64,000 nucleotides of DNA. Source: Streptomyces sp. NBC_00335. Lineage in GTDB: Bacteria; Actinomycetota; Actinomycetes; Streptomycetales; Streptomycetaceae. The stretch lies in contig NZ_CP108006.1 in the NCBI RefSeq assembly GCF_036127095.1, positions 5,819,501 through 5,883,500 of the forward strand, in the 5' to 3' direction. Every line of letters starts with the position of its first letter. Position 1 is the stretch's first letter. A program made the translations under genes and the position numbers. Below, piece after piece: positions 24,623 to 34,190 of this stretch. Under the pieces are notes generated by a model. The model searched no databases. It was not told the origin of the DNA and saw only the letters and a list, made by a program, of their open reading frames with translations.

Positions 24623-25966
24623 TCACCCTTCGGCGCGTCGCGCGCGCTGGGTGAGGCGGGCGTGCAGGGAGCGTGCGGCTGCGTCCGTGAGGGCCGCGAT
24701 CTGGTCCACGACCGCCCGCTTCCTGGCCCGGTCGTCCGGGGCCTCGTCGAAGATCGCGCGGAACTGGGGGTCCAGACCCTCGGGTGCGCGGGCGCTGACG
24801 GCCTCCGCGAGCTCGGCCAGGACGATGCGCTGATCGGCGCGGATCCGCTCCTGCTCGTCGCGCTGTATGACGTACAGGTCGGCCACCGCCTTCAGTACGG
24901 CGCACTCGTTGCGGGCCTCGCGGGGCACCACCAGCTCCGCCGCGTACCGGGTCAGCCGGCCGGTCCCGTACGCCTGCCGGGTGGCGCCCTCGGCGGCCAG
25001 GCAGAAGCGGCCGATCAGCTGGCTGGTCGCGTCCTTCAGCCGGGCCTGGGCCACGGCCGAGCCGTCGTACCCGTGCGGCCACCACTCCTGCTCCATCAAG
25101 CGGTCCAGGGCCTCGCGGAGCTCTTCCGGCTCGGTGTCGGAGGGCACGTACCGGCCGATGGCCACGCGCCAGATCTCGGTGCGCTCGGGCTCGGCGAACA
25201 GCAGGTTCGGGTCGAGGTGGCCGGCGTGCAGGCCGTCCTCGAAGTCGTGGACGGAGTACGCCACGTCGTCCGACCAGTCCATGACCTGCGCCTCGAAGCA
25301 CTTGCGGTCCGCGGGCGCGCCGCGGCGCAGCCACTCGAAGACGGGCAGGTCGTCCTCGTAGGCGCCGAACTTCACCGAGCCCGGGTCGGTGGGGTGGTCC
25401 CCGCGCGCCCAGGGGTACTTGGTGGCGGCGTCCAGGCAGGCCCGGGTGAGGTTGAGCCCGACGCTGACCAGGGTGCCGGTCTGCGGATCGGGGACGAACC
25501 GCTTGGGCTCCAGCCGGGTCAGCAGGCGCAGCGACTGAGCGTTGCCCTCGAAGCCGCCGCAGTCCTTGGCGAACTCGTTGAGCGCCTCCTCGCCGTTGTG
25601 GCCGAAGGGCGGGTGCCCCATGTCGTGCGACAGGCAGGCGGCTTCGACCAGATCGGGATCGCAGCCGAGCGCGGCGCCGAGCTCGCGGCCGACCTGGGCG
25701 CATTCGAGGGAGTGCGTCAGCCGCGTACGGGGACTCGCGTCCCAGTCGTACGAACGCGTCCCCGGGGTCACCACCTGCGTCTTCCCGGCGAGCCGGCGCA
25801 GGGCGGCGGAGTGCAGCACGCGGGCGCGGTCGCGCTGGAAGGCGGTCCGCCCGGGCCGTTTGTCGGGCTCGGTGGCCCAGCGCTCGGTATCGGCGGGATC
25901 GTACGGCTCGCCGGGCAGGTCGAGGGCGGGTCGGACAGGTGCGGTGGTGCCTTCCATGCCTTCCAT
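24623..25966 (-). CDS. dgt: Deoxyguanosinetriphosphate triphosphohydrolase
   Basis: A 447-residue HD-domain enzyme that cleaves dGTP (or dNTPs) to nucleoside and triphosphate. The metal site is visible as [10 protein letters not shown] (His) and [13 protein letters not shown] (HD pair plus His), with [14 protein letters not shown] supplying the last Asp. [17 protein letters not shown] is the usual N-terminal family signature. Length fits the shorter actinobacterial Dgt type. It belongs to the minus-strand group with the ferredoxin reductase and dnaG, so it may tune dNTP pools for replication. The second in-frame ATG (25957) is also possible. Confidence 0.95.
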   Translation of the reverse strand: MEGMEGTTAPVRPALDLPGEPYDPADTERWATEPDKRPGRTAFQRDRARVLHSAALRRLAGKTQVVTPGTRSYDWDASPRTRLTHSLECAQVGRELGAALGCDPDLVEAACLSHDMGHPPFGHNGEEALNEFAKDCGGFEGNAQSLRLLTRLEPKRFVPDPQTGTLVSVGLNLTRACLDAATKYPWARGDHPTDPGSVKFGAYEDDLPVFEWLRRGAPADRKCFEAQVMDWSDDVAYSVHDFEDGLHAGHLDPNLLFAEPERTEIWRVAIGRYVPSDTEPEELREALDRLMEQEWWPHGYDGSAVAQARLKDATSQLIGRFCLAAEGATRQAYGTGRLTRYAAELVVPREARNECAVLKAVADLYVIQRDEQERIRADQRIVLAELAEAVSARAPEGLDPQFRAIFDEAPDDRARKRAVVDQIAALTDAAARSLHARLTQRARRAEG

Positions 25967-26043
25967 GGTCCAAACGGTAACCGCACGGGCCGACAAGACG
26001 AGTCAAGAGGAGCAATCCGAGCGATTGCGAACCAACCCGACCG

Positions 26044-26778
26044 TTACGCGGTGGCCAGTTCGAGCGGCTGCTCCCGCTCTACGGGCGCTGCGAGCGCGGC
26101 GGCGGCTTCGTCGTAGCGCTGGAGCACCAGCCGGGCCAGCGCCGGATGGGCCCCCAGCGGGGCGGCGGCCGGACCCGGTGCGGCGGCGGCGCTCTCCGCG
26201 GCGAAACGGCCCGGGGCGGTGAAGTAGGAGGCGACCGCGACCCGGTGGAGCCCCCGCGCGGCCAGCGCCCGCACGGCGGCGGCCACTCCGGGCGCGGTGC
26301 CCGAGGCATAGGCGGCCACCACGGGCACCCCGCCGAGGCGTTCCGAGAGCAGGTCGGCGGTGGCCCGCACATCGGCGGCGGAGTCGGGGTCGCGGGACCC
26401 GGCGGCGGCCAGCACCACCGCCGACCCGGCGCTCCAGCCGGCCTCCACGAGCCGCTCGTACAGTGCCTCGACGAGCAGCGGATGCGGCCCGAGCGGGGCG
26501 GCGACGCGGGTCCGCAGATGCCCGGCGCGGGCGGCGGCGGCCGGCAGGTCCCGCTTGACGTGGGTGCCGCGGCCGAGCAGCAGCGGCACCAGGACGGCGG
26601 CCCCGGCGGTCCGGTCGAGGGTGTGGTCCAGCAGCGGGTGGTTCAGCTCGATGTGACCGAGCCGGACGTCGAGGCGGGGACGGAGCTCGCGGACCCGTTC
26701 GAGCAGGGCTTCGACGGTGTGGAGGGCACGCGGATCGCGGCTGCCGTGGGCCACGGCGACGAGGGCGGGCTGCTGCAT
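26044..26778 (-). CDS. CbiX-type sirohydrochlorin chelatase
   Basis: A 244-residue class II chelatase with two related halves. The first begins ALVAVAHGSRDPRA, the metal-binding His motif, and has VLVPLLLGRGTHVKRDLP; the second repeats with VVLAAAGSRDPDS and VAVASYFTAPGRFA. Such enzymes insert Fe2+ or Co2+ into sirohydrochlorin for siroheme or cobalamin. NirB in this window needs siroheme, so iron insertion is a fair inference. AGGAGTCCCGCC precedes the ATG. Neighbouring genes are not of the cobalamin pathway. Confidence 0.88.
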   Translation of the reverse strand: MQQPALVAVAHGSRDPRALHTVEALLERVRELRPRLDVRLGHIELNHPLLDHTLDRTAGAAVLVPLLLGRGTHVKRDLPAAAARAGHLRTRVAAPLGPHPLLVEALYERLVEAGWSAGSAVVLAAAGSRDPDSAADVRATADLLSERLGGVPVVAAYASGTAPGVAAAVRALAARGLHRVAVASYFTAPGRFAAESAAAAPGPAAAPLGAHPALARLVLQRYDEAAAALAAPVEREQPLELATA

Positions 26779-27385
26779 GGCGGGACTCCTGCGTGGTGTC
26801 GGGGGCGCAGACCTCTGAGCTGCGTACCGAGCTGGGCGGTGATCCGGGTCAGCAGCTCCGCCGTGGTCGCGGGCGGCAGTGGTGGGAGGGGCCGTGGTGG
26901 GAGGGGCTGGGGCGGGGACTCGGGAGGATGCGCCGGCTCCGTCATGAACCGATCCTGCGCGCGGCAGGTTGCCGATGCGTTGCGCGGGCGTGACGGGTGT
27001 TTGCCACCTGCTCACAGGGGGGTGGACGGCGGGGTGGGGTCGGGGCGCGCTTGCCGGTGCGCGGGCTCCCGGGGCCTTCGGCGTGCGCGCGCGTGAGGTG
27101 ACGGTCTGGCTGCTGGTCGCCCTGGCGTCCGCGGCGCTCCTCACCGCCGCTTCCGGCAGCACCACCGGGAGGCGGAGCCCGAACTGCGGTTGGCGTGGGT
27201 CTCCTTCCCGCTGCCGGCGCTGGGCCGGGGAGCGGCGCAGGCCGTGGTGCGGTCCCTGTCGTGAGGCCCGGGGCAGGGGGCACCGGGCAACCGCCGGGAC
27301 CGTACACGCGTCCGTAGACGACAGGACCGGCGGCAGTAGGACCGGCAACAGCTGGACCACCGGCACCACCAGCAAGGGGATCGCA
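26779..27385. other. Gap of about 600 bases without a confident gene
   Basis: Several open frames cross this divergent gap on both strands, but none has both a start with a ribosome site and protein-like composition over its length. A minus-strand frame from ATG 26945 starts plausibly (AGGA eight bases upstream) but is Pro-rich and runs 136 bases into the chelatase gene. Protein-like snippets, such as a plus-strand PELRLAWVSFPLPAL segment around 27180, lack starts. I would treat it as promoter region plus possible gene remains. Confidence 0.5.
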
Positions 27386-28114
27386 TTGAGGCGCGCAGCA
27401 CTACGAGGTCTGCCGGGGGCGGCATGGGAGCGGCTGAGGGCCGTACGGATCACCGTGCCCCGGACCGTGCGCGCCCGGCGGAGGGCCGTCCAGGTGGTGA
27501 TGGCGCTCTGCGTGCTGGCCCTGCTGCCCTCGGCGTGGACGCACGCGTCCGCCGGGCCCCGGCTGCGGACCACCGCCGACGCGCCCGCCGCCGAGGTGGC
27601 CGTGGTCTTCGGCGCCGGGCTGTGGAACGGCCGGCCCACCCCGTACCTCGCGCGCCGGCTCGACGCCGCGGTCGAGCTCTACCGCGCGGGGAAGGTCAAG
27701 GTCGTCCTGGTCACGGGCGACAACAGCCGCACCGACTACGACGAGCCCGACGCGATGCGCGCGTACCTGACGGGCCACGGGGTGCCCGACGCCCGTGTCG
27801 TCAGCGACTACGCCGGATTCGACTCGTGGGACTCCTGCGTCCGGGCCCGGGAGGTCTTCGGCGTGCACCGGGCGGTGCTGATCAGCCAGGGCTTCCACAT
27901 CCGCCGGGCCGTCGCGCTGTGCCGGGCCGCGGGCGTGGACGTGTACGGGGTCGGGGTGTCCGACGTGCACGACGCGACCTGGTACTACGGCGGGGCCCGC
28001 GAGGTCTTCGCCGCCGGCAAGGCGGCCATGGACGCGGTCTTCGAGCCGGAGCCGCGGTTCCTGGGGCCGAAGGAAGAGGGGGTGTCGCGGGCCCTGGCCT
28101 CTCTGGCAGACTGA
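27386..28114 (+). CDS. SanA/YdcF (DUF218)-family membrane protein
   Basis: A 242-residue protein: basic N-terminus, one helix (VVMALCVLALLPSAWTHAS), then a DUF218 domain with VAVVFGAGLWNGRPTPYLARR, VVLVTGDNSRTDYDEPDAM, ARVVSDYAGFDSWDSCVRAR and LISQGFHIRRAVALCRAAG. This is the SanA pattern, linked in enterobacteria to vancomycin exclusion and envelope integrity; the biochemical role is unknown. The start is uncertain. I chose TTG 27386 because AAGGGG lies six bases upstream and it keeps the basic leader; a GTG near 27450 or the ATG at 27497 are alternatives. Confidence 0.8.
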   Translation: MRRAALRGLPGAAWERLRAVRITVPRTVRARRRAVQVVMALCVLALLPSAWTHASAGPRLRTTADAPAAEVAVVFGAGLWNGRPTPYLARRLDAAVELYRAGKVKVVLVTGDNSRTDYDEPDAMRAYLTGHGVPDARVVSDYAGFDSWDSCVRAREVFGVHRAVLISQGFHIRRAVALCRAAGVDVYGVGVSDVHDATWYYGGAREVFAAGKAAMDAVFEPEPRFLGPKEEGVSRALASLAD

Positions 28115-29001
<887 letters not shown>

Positions 29002-29129
29002 CATCGTGTGCGCCGGGACCCCCGGCCCCGGCGACCGGATCGTGTACGCCGGGATCCCCGGCCCCCTCCGGAGCGCCGGGCCTCCTCACCGGAGCCGCCG
29101 GGCCGCGCTGAGGTGGAGCACGCCGACTT

Positions 29130-29167
29130 GTAACGCGGGGCGGCCGTCGGCGTAACACCGCCGACGC
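29130..29167 (+). promoter_or_regulatory. GlnR-like box upstream of nasA
   Basis: GTAAC-n6-CGGCC-n6-GTAAC-n6-GACGC. The two GTAAC half-sites are exactly 22 bp apart and each is followed 11 bp later by a weak b-type half-site (GACGC keeps three of five bases of GAAAC). The box ends 12 bp before the nasA ATG, so it may lie in or just after the promoter. Together with the box at 7687-7724 it supports common nitrogen control. Confidence 0.65.
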
Positions 29168-29179
29168 ACGCTGGGCTCC

Positions 29180-31285
29180 ATGCACAAGCCGGACGCCGTC
29201 ACCGCCGCCACCGCCACGCACTGTCCGTACTGCGCGCTGCAGTGCGGCATGAACCTCCGCCCCGAGCCCGGCGGCGCGGGCGTGCTGGTGGAGGAGCGTG
29301 CCGACTTCCCCGTGAACCGGGGCGCGCTGTGCGGCAAGGGCCGTACCGCCCCCGCCGTGCTCTCCTCCCGGGTGCGCCTCACCGAGCCGCTCATCCGCAC
29401 CCACGCAGGGCGGCTGGAGCCGGCCACCTGGGAGGAGGCCCTGGACGCCGTCGCCGAGGGCCTCGCCCGCACGCGGCGGTCGTACGGGGCCGACGCGGTC
29501 GGGGTGTTCGGCGGCGGCGGGCTGACCAACGAGAAGGCGTACGCCCTCGGAAAGTTCGCCCGCATCGCGCTGGGGACCTCGCAGATCGACTACAACGGCC
29601 GGTTCTGCATGTCCTCCGCCGCCGCCGCGCACCAGCGGGCCTTCGGGCTCGACCGGGGGCTGCCCTTCCCGCTGGAGGACATCCCCCGGACCGGCTGCGT
29701 CATCCTCGTCGGCTCCAACCCCGCCGACACCATGCCGCCCGCGCTCCGCTTCTTCCGGGAACTCCGCGAGAACGGCGGCACGCTGATCGTGGTGGACCCG
29801 CGCCGCACGCGCACCGCCGAACAAGCCGACCTGCACCTGGCCCCGCGCCCCGGCACGGACCTCGCGCTGGCGCTCGGCCTGCTGCACCTCGTCGTCGCGG
29901 GCGGCCACACCGACGAGGCGTTCATCGCCGAGCGCACCAGCGGCTGGGAGGAGGCCCGGGCCGGCGCGATGGCGCACTGGCCGGAGCTGGTGGAGCGCAT
30001 CACCGGAGTGCCGGTGCCCAAGCTCCGCGAGGCGGTGGCGATGTTCTGTGCCCCCGAATCCGCGATGGTGCTCACCGCACGCGGCCCCGAGCAGCAGTCC
30101 AAGGGCGTCGACACCGTCGGAGCCTGGATCAACCTCTGCCTCGCCACCGGCCGGGCCGGCCGCCCGCTCTCCGGCTACGGCTGCCTCACCGGCCAGGGCA
30201 ACGGCCAGGGCGGTCGCGAACACGGCCAGAAGGCCGACCAGCTCCCCGGCTACCGCAAACTGACCGACCCGGCGGCCCGGGCCCACGTCGCCGGGATCTG
30301 GGGGATCGACCCCGACACGCTCCCCGGCCCGGGCCGCAGCGCCTACGAACTCCTCGACGCACTGGGCGGGGACGTCAAGGCCCTCCTCCTCATGGGCTCC
30401 AACCCGGTGGTCTCGGCCCCGCGCGCCGGCCACATCGAGGACCGCATCCGCTCCCTGGACTTCCTGGCCGTCGCCGACGTGGTCCTGTCCGAGACGGCGG
30501 CCCTGGCCGACGTGGTCCTCCCGGTCACCCAGTGGGCGGAGGAGACCGGCACCACCACCAACCTGGAGGGCCGCGTCCTGCTGCGCCGCCGGGCCCTGAC
30601 CCCGCCGCCGGGGGTCCGCTCCGACCTGGAGGTCCTGCACGGCCTGGCCACCCGCCTCGGCATGCCGAAGGCCTTCCCGACCGACGCCGAGGAGGTCTTC
30701 GAGGAGCTGCGCCGCGCCTCGGCGGGCGGCCCGGCGGACTACTCGGGCATCACGTACGCCCGCATCGAAGCGGAACAGGGCGTCTTCTGGCCCTGTCCGG
30801 CGGAGCCCGGCCCCGCCGCCGAGCCCCACCCCGGCACCCCGCGCCTCTTCCTGGACCGCTTCGCCACCGAGGACGGCCGGGCCCGCTTCGTGCCCGTCAC
30901 CCACCGCGACGCCGCCGAGGTCCCGGACGCGGAGTACCCGCTCCTCCTCACCACCGGCCGGGTCGTCGCCCAGTACCAGTCGGGCGCGCAGACCCGCCGG
31001 GTGGACGAGCTCAACGAAGCCGCCCCCGGCCCCTTCGTGGAACTCCACCCGCGCCTCGCGGCCCGCATCGGCGCGGTCGACGGAGCCCCCCTCGCGGTCA
31101 CCTCCCGGCGCGGCCGCGCGGTGGCCCCGGCCCGGATCACGGACACCATCCGCGCGGACACCGTCTTCATGCCCTTCCACTGGCCGGGCGAGGGCCGCGC
31201 GAACACCCTGACGAACCCGGCGCTGGACCCGGTGTCCCGGATGCCGGAGTTCAAGGTCTGCGCGGTCCGGGTGGAACCGGCCTAA
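29180..31285 (+). CDS. nasA: Assimilatory nitrate reductase catalytic subunit (molybdopterin oxidoreductase)
   Basis: A 701-residue cytoplasmic Mo-bisMGD enzyme reducing nitrate to nitrite. The N-terminal [4Fe-4S] site has HCPYCALQCGMN near residue 15 and GALCGKGRTAP near 50. The Mo-cofactor domains follow, with DYNGRFCMSSAAAAHQRAFG (the Cys that would ligate Mo in Nas/Nap-type enzymes), VGSNPADTMP and GCLTGQGNGQGGREHGQK. The C-terminal domain has TTGRVVAQYQSGAQTRR. There is no signal peptide, which excludes periplasmic Nap. A GlnR-like box precedes it; its stop shares bases with the convergent AbiEii-type gene. Confidence 0.93.
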   Translation: MHKPDAVTAATATHCPYCALQCGMNLRPEPGGAGVLVEERADFPVNRGALCGKGRTAPAVLSSRVRLTEPLIRTHAGRLEPATWEEALDAVAEGLARTRRSYGADAVGVFGGGGLTNEKAYALGKFARIALGTSQIDYNGRFCMSSAAAAHQRAFGLDRGLPFPLEDIPRTGCVILVGSNPADTMPPALRFFRELRENGGTLIVVDPRRTRTAEQADLHLAPRPGTDLALALGLLHLVVAGGHTDEAFIAERTSGWEEARAGAMAHWPELVERITGVPVPKLREAVAMFCAPESAMVLTARGPEQQSKGVDTVGAWINLCLATGRAGRPLSGYGCLTGQGNGQGGREHGQKADQLPGYRKLTDPAARAHVAGIWGIDPDTLPGPGRSAYELLDALGGDVKALLLMGSNPVVSAPRAGHIEDRIRSLDFLAVADVVLSETAALADVVLPVTQWAEETGTTTNLEGRVLLRRRALTPPPGVRSDLEVLHGLATRLGMPKAFPTDAEEVFEELRRASAGGPADYSGITYARIEAEQGVFWPCPAEPGPAAEPHPGTPRLFLDRFATEDGRARFVPVTHRDAAEVPDAEYPLLLTTGRVVAQYQSGAQTRRVDELNEAAPGPFVELHPRLAARIGAVDGAPLAVTSRRGRAVAPARITDTIRADTVFMPFHWPGEGRANTLTNPALDPVSRMPEFKVCAVRVEPA

Positions 31286-32265
31286 CGCTCCGCGAAGGTG
31301 GGCGCCAGCGCCGCAAGCAGGCGCTCCGCGTAGGACTCGGCGGAGCCGGGGATCGTCGGGTACTCCGTGTGGAACGCGGCCCAGTCCGTCCGCGCGAGTT
31401 CCTCGAAGTGCGCGGGGGCAGGGACCGGTTGCCCGCCCCCGCCGACCTCGAATTCGCCGGAGAGCCGGAACACCTCCGCCAGCAGCGGGTACGGCAGCGC
31501 GCAGCCCTCCGCCAGCAGAACCGCGTCGTATAGGTCCTTGCCCTGCGGGTACAGGTCCCCGGCCAGCCACAACAGCTTCCAGGCGAGGGACAGTTCCCGG
31601 GTGGCCCCCAGCAGCGGGACCCCCGCCACCACCACGGGCTCGGGCAGGGCGGGCAGGGGCTCGTTGAAGACGAAGTCCAGCTGGACCTGGCCGCCCCGCA
31701 TCCCCGGTGCCGACCAGGGCAGGACCAGCCTGCGCCCCGGAACGCGCTCGTACGTCCAGATGTACTCGGAGACCGCCTCCGAAGCCGGCATCACCAGGCC
31801 GCTGTACGGGGCCAGCCGCTCGGCCCCGGCCGCGATCGCGTCCAGCAGGCGCCCGGTGCGGTCCTCCTCGATCATCCAGTCCGCGGGAACCACGACGAAG
31901 TCCAGGTCGTGCGGCTCCCGCGCGATCTTCCCGAACCACTGCGCCATCAGCATGCTGCCGCGCAGCACCACCGAATCGGCGTCGCCGGAGGCCCCGACCG
32001 CACGCAACGCCACGTCCATCGCCGTCCGCCGGGCCGACCGCCAGGCCTCTCGCGCCGCCGGCTCCGGGATCACCGGATCCAGCGGCCGGTACGCCTCGGA
32101 GAAGTGCTTGAGGGCGGGATCGAAGGCCACCGCGGTCGGATCGCCCCGGTCGCCCGTCCGCAGGGTCCGGGGCCGCTCGTCCCTCCGTCGCCGCTGCTCC
32201 GCCGCCGCCTCCGCGGGATCGTCCGGACCGCCCGGAATCGACGGTTTCCACTCCTGGCCGCTCAT
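31282..32265 (-). CDS. AbiEii/AbiGii-type nucleotidyltransferase
   Basis: A 327-residue DNA-polymerase-beta-fold nucleotidyltransferase. The active site reads VVLRGSMLMAQWF then EPHDLDFVVVPADW near residue 115, the GS...DxD pattern of AbiEii toxins, with a later basic/acidic helix ATRELSLAWKLLWLAGD (the conserved Lys region) and KDLYDAVLLAE. AbiEii toxins of type IV systems add nucleotides to tRNA or other RNA. The usual AbiEi antitoxin gene is absent; instead it overlaps (ATGA) an upstream gene of unknown family. It could therefore be a toxin with a new partner or a housekeeping transferase. Confidence 0.82.
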   Translation of the reverse strand: MSGQEWKPSIPGGPDDPAEAAAEQRRRRDERPRTLRTGDRGDPTAVAFDPALKHFSEAYRPLDPVIPEPAAREAWRSARRTAMDVALRAVGASGDADSVVLRGSMLMAQWFGKIAREPHDLDFVVVPADWMIEEDRTGRLLDAIAAGAERLAPYSGLVMPASEAVSEYIWTYERVPGRRLVLPWSAPGMRGGQVQLDFVFNEPLPALPEPVVVAGVPLLGATRELSLAWKLLWLAGDLYPQGKDLYDAVLLAEGCALPYPLLAEVFRLSGEFEVGGGGQPVPAPAHFEELARTDWAAFHTEYPTIPGSAESYAERLLAALAPTFAER

Positions 32266-32843
32266 CGCGGGTCCCCCTCCTCGATCCACCCGTCGTCCAC
32301 CGACAGGTCGCTGTCGTACAGCACGAACTCCCGCTCCTCCGAGCGGATTTCATACCCGGCCCCGGCCAGCGCCGCGACCAGCGCATCGCACGCCGCCCCC
32401 GCTTCCGCCGCCGTACCCCACCACCGCTGGGTCACGAAACGTTCCTGCCGCGCCCCCGGCAGGACCCGGCGGGCGTTCCAGGAGACGTGGGCCGCGTGCC
32501 GGACCGCCAGGGACTCCAGGGCCGGGCGGTCCCAGTCGACCGGGAGCCGCAGTTTGAGATGGTGTTCGAAGTAGCCGCCGCCCGGCCCCGGGGGCTCCGT
32601 GGTCCACGGGACCGTCTCCACCTTGACCCGGACCGGGTCGAAGCCGGCCGCGCGCAGCCGGGGCACCAGGACCTCGTGCCCGCCCCGGTCGGGCAGCGTC
32701 AGCATCGGCTGCGAGGTCATCCGGCCCCGGGCCAGCACGATGTGCGTGACTTTCAACTCCCGCTCCACGGCCCACGATTCGAGCCGCGCCAACTCCACCG
32801 GGTCCGGGCAGCGCACGGTGACATGGGTTTCGTACACAGACAT
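32262..32843 (-). CDS. Uncharacterised partner of AbiEii-type gene, possible 2H-like fold
   Basis: A 193-residue soluble protein I cannot place in a named family. It starts SVYETHVTVRCPDPVELARL and contains GGYFEHHLKLRLPVDW near residue 95, then VTQRWWG and a C-terminal EREFVLYDSDLSVDDGWIEE. The HVTV motif fits the HxTx of 2H phosphoesterases, but the second is HLKL, lacking the Thr/Ser, so this is only a hint. It overlaps the nucleotidyltransferase start by four bases and must be co-expressed with it. The ATG at 32843 follows AGAGGA; ATG 32864 is an alternative. Confidence 0.75.
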   Translation of the reverse strand: MSVYETHVTVRCPDPVELARLESWAVERELKVTHIVLARGRMTSQPMLTLPDRGGHEVLVPRLRAAGFDPVRVKVETVPWTTEPPGPGGGYFEHHLKLRLPVDWDRPALESLAVRHAAHVSWNARRVLPGARQERFVTQRWWGTAAEAGAACDALVAALAGAGYEIRSEEREFVLYDSDLSVDDGWIEEGDPR

Positions 32844-33018
32844 GACCACGATCCTCTCGGACATGCGTCCGATCCGCATCGGGGTTCCGGTCCGGGGGTA
32901 ACGATGGGTCACGCACCGGACCCAGAAAGTGGTCGCACGCCCCTCGTGGCAGCGATGTGTCGTACCCCACACTGAGGTGCGGTGCACCCGTCCTCGGAGC
33001 CCTGTGGAGGTCGCCCCC

Positions 33019-34125
33019 GTGCAGACCCAGAGCCTGACCGTCACCGTCAGCCCGCCCGCCGAAGTGCCCGCGGCCGAAGAGCCCGAGCCCGGGGCGGAGG
33101 CAGACGCCGTGCACGAGGAGGAGGCGGAGGAGCCCGAGGAGCCAGAAGTCCTGGAGCTGATGGAGAAGGTGCCCACGCCGCGCAAGCGCCCGGCGGAAGG
33201 CTCCGGCGGAGCGGGACCGTCCGCCGACCTCTTCCGGCAGTACCTGCGCGAGATAGGCAGGATCCCGCTGCTCACCGCCGTCGAGGAGGTCGAGCTCGCG
33301 CGCCGCGTGGAAGCGGGCCTGTTCGCGGAGGAGAAGCTCGGCAGCGGAGCCCCGCTCGACCTGCAGCTCACCCTCGACCTCGACAAGCTCGTGGTCATGG
33401 GCCGCATGGCCAAGCGCCGCCTCATCGAGTCGAACCTGCGGCTCGTCGTCTCCGTGGCCAAGCGCTACGTCGGCCGCGGACTGACCATGCTCGACCTGGT
33501 CCAGGAGGGGAACCTCGGACTGATCCGCGCCGTCGAGAAGTTCGACTACGCCCGCGGCTACAAGTTCTCCACCTACGCCACCTGGTGGATCCGCCAGGCC
33601 ATGTCCCGGGCACTGGCCGACCAGGCCCGCACCATCCGGGTCCCCGTCCACGTCGTGGAGCTGATCAACCGCGTCGTGCGCGTCCAGCGCCGCATGCTCC
33701 AGGAGCGGGGGTACGAACCCACCGCCGAAGAGGTCGCCGTCCACCTGGAGCTGACCCCCGAGCGGGTCCTGGAAGTGCTGCGCCTCGCGCAGGAACCGGT
33801 CTCCCTGCACGCCCCCGTGGGCGAGGAGGACGATGTCGCGCTCGGCGACCTCATCGAGGACGGGGACGCCGCCTCCCCGGTCGAATCGGCCGCGTTCTTC
33901 CTGCTCCGCGAGCACCTCGAAGCGGTGCTCTCCACCCTCGGGGAGCGGGAGCGCAAGGTCGTCCAGCTCCGCTACGGGCTCGCCGACGGGCGGCCGCGCA
34001 CCCTGGAGGAGATCGGGCGGATCTTCGGGGTGACCCGGGAGCGGATCCGCCAGATCGAGTCCAAGACCCTCAACAAGCTCCGCGACCACGCCTTCGCGGA
34101 CCAGCTGCGCGGCTATCTGGACTGA
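33019..34125 (+). CDS. hrdA: RNA polymerase sigma-70 factor, HrdA-type
   Basis: A 368-residue group 1/2 sigma factor. After an acidic 45-residue leader ([11 protein letters not shown]..., EEPEEPEV) come region 1.2 ([17 protein letters not shown]), region 2 ([59 protein letters not shown]), region 3, and region 4 with [20 protein letters not shown]. It is shorter than HrdB and non-essential relatives HrdA/C/D have this size. The symbol rests on recalled synteny with dnaG, nasA and nirB in S. coelicolor. GTG 33019 follows GGAGG by eight bases. A strong hairpin ends the gene. Confidence 0.85.
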   Translation: MQTQSLTVTVSPPAEVPAAEEPEPGAEADAVHEEEAEEPEEPEVLELMEKVPTPRKRPAEGSGGAGPSADLFRQYLREIGRIPLLTAVEEVELARRVEAGLFAEEKLGSGAPLDLQLTLDLDKLVVMGRMAKRRLIESNLRLVVSVAKRYVGRGLTMLDLVQEGNLGLIRAVEKFDYARGYKFSTYATWWIRQAMSRALADQARTIRVPVHVVELINRVVRVQRRMLQERGYEPTAEEVAVHLELTPERVLEVLRLAQEPVSLHAPVGEEDDVALGDLIEDGDAASPVESAAFFLLREHLEAVLSTLGERERKVVQLRYGLADGRPRTLEEIGRIFGVTRERIRQIESKTLNKLRDHAFADQLRGYLD

Positions 34126-34150
34126 GCCCGTACGCGGGCAGGTACGGAAA

Positions 34151-34174
34151 AGGGGCGCCCCGTAGGGCGCCCCT
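34151..34174. terminator. Strong hairpin between sigma gene and ABC operon
   Basis: AGGGGCGCCC, loop CGTA, GGGCGCCCCT: a perfect 10-bp stem between two convergent transcription units, 26 bases after the sigma gene stop and 17 bases after the ABC gene stop. It can serve both strands; A-rich sequence flanks its left side only. Confidence 0.85.
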
Positions 34175-34190
34175 CCCGGTACCGGCCGCG

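Noticed and set aside
26643..26945. Small minus-strand frame before the chelatase gene
   Set aside because: It has a fair ribosome site and a TTAELLTRITAQLGTQL stretch, but it is Pro-rich, overlaps the chelatase by 136 bases in another frame and has no known relatives that I can recall.
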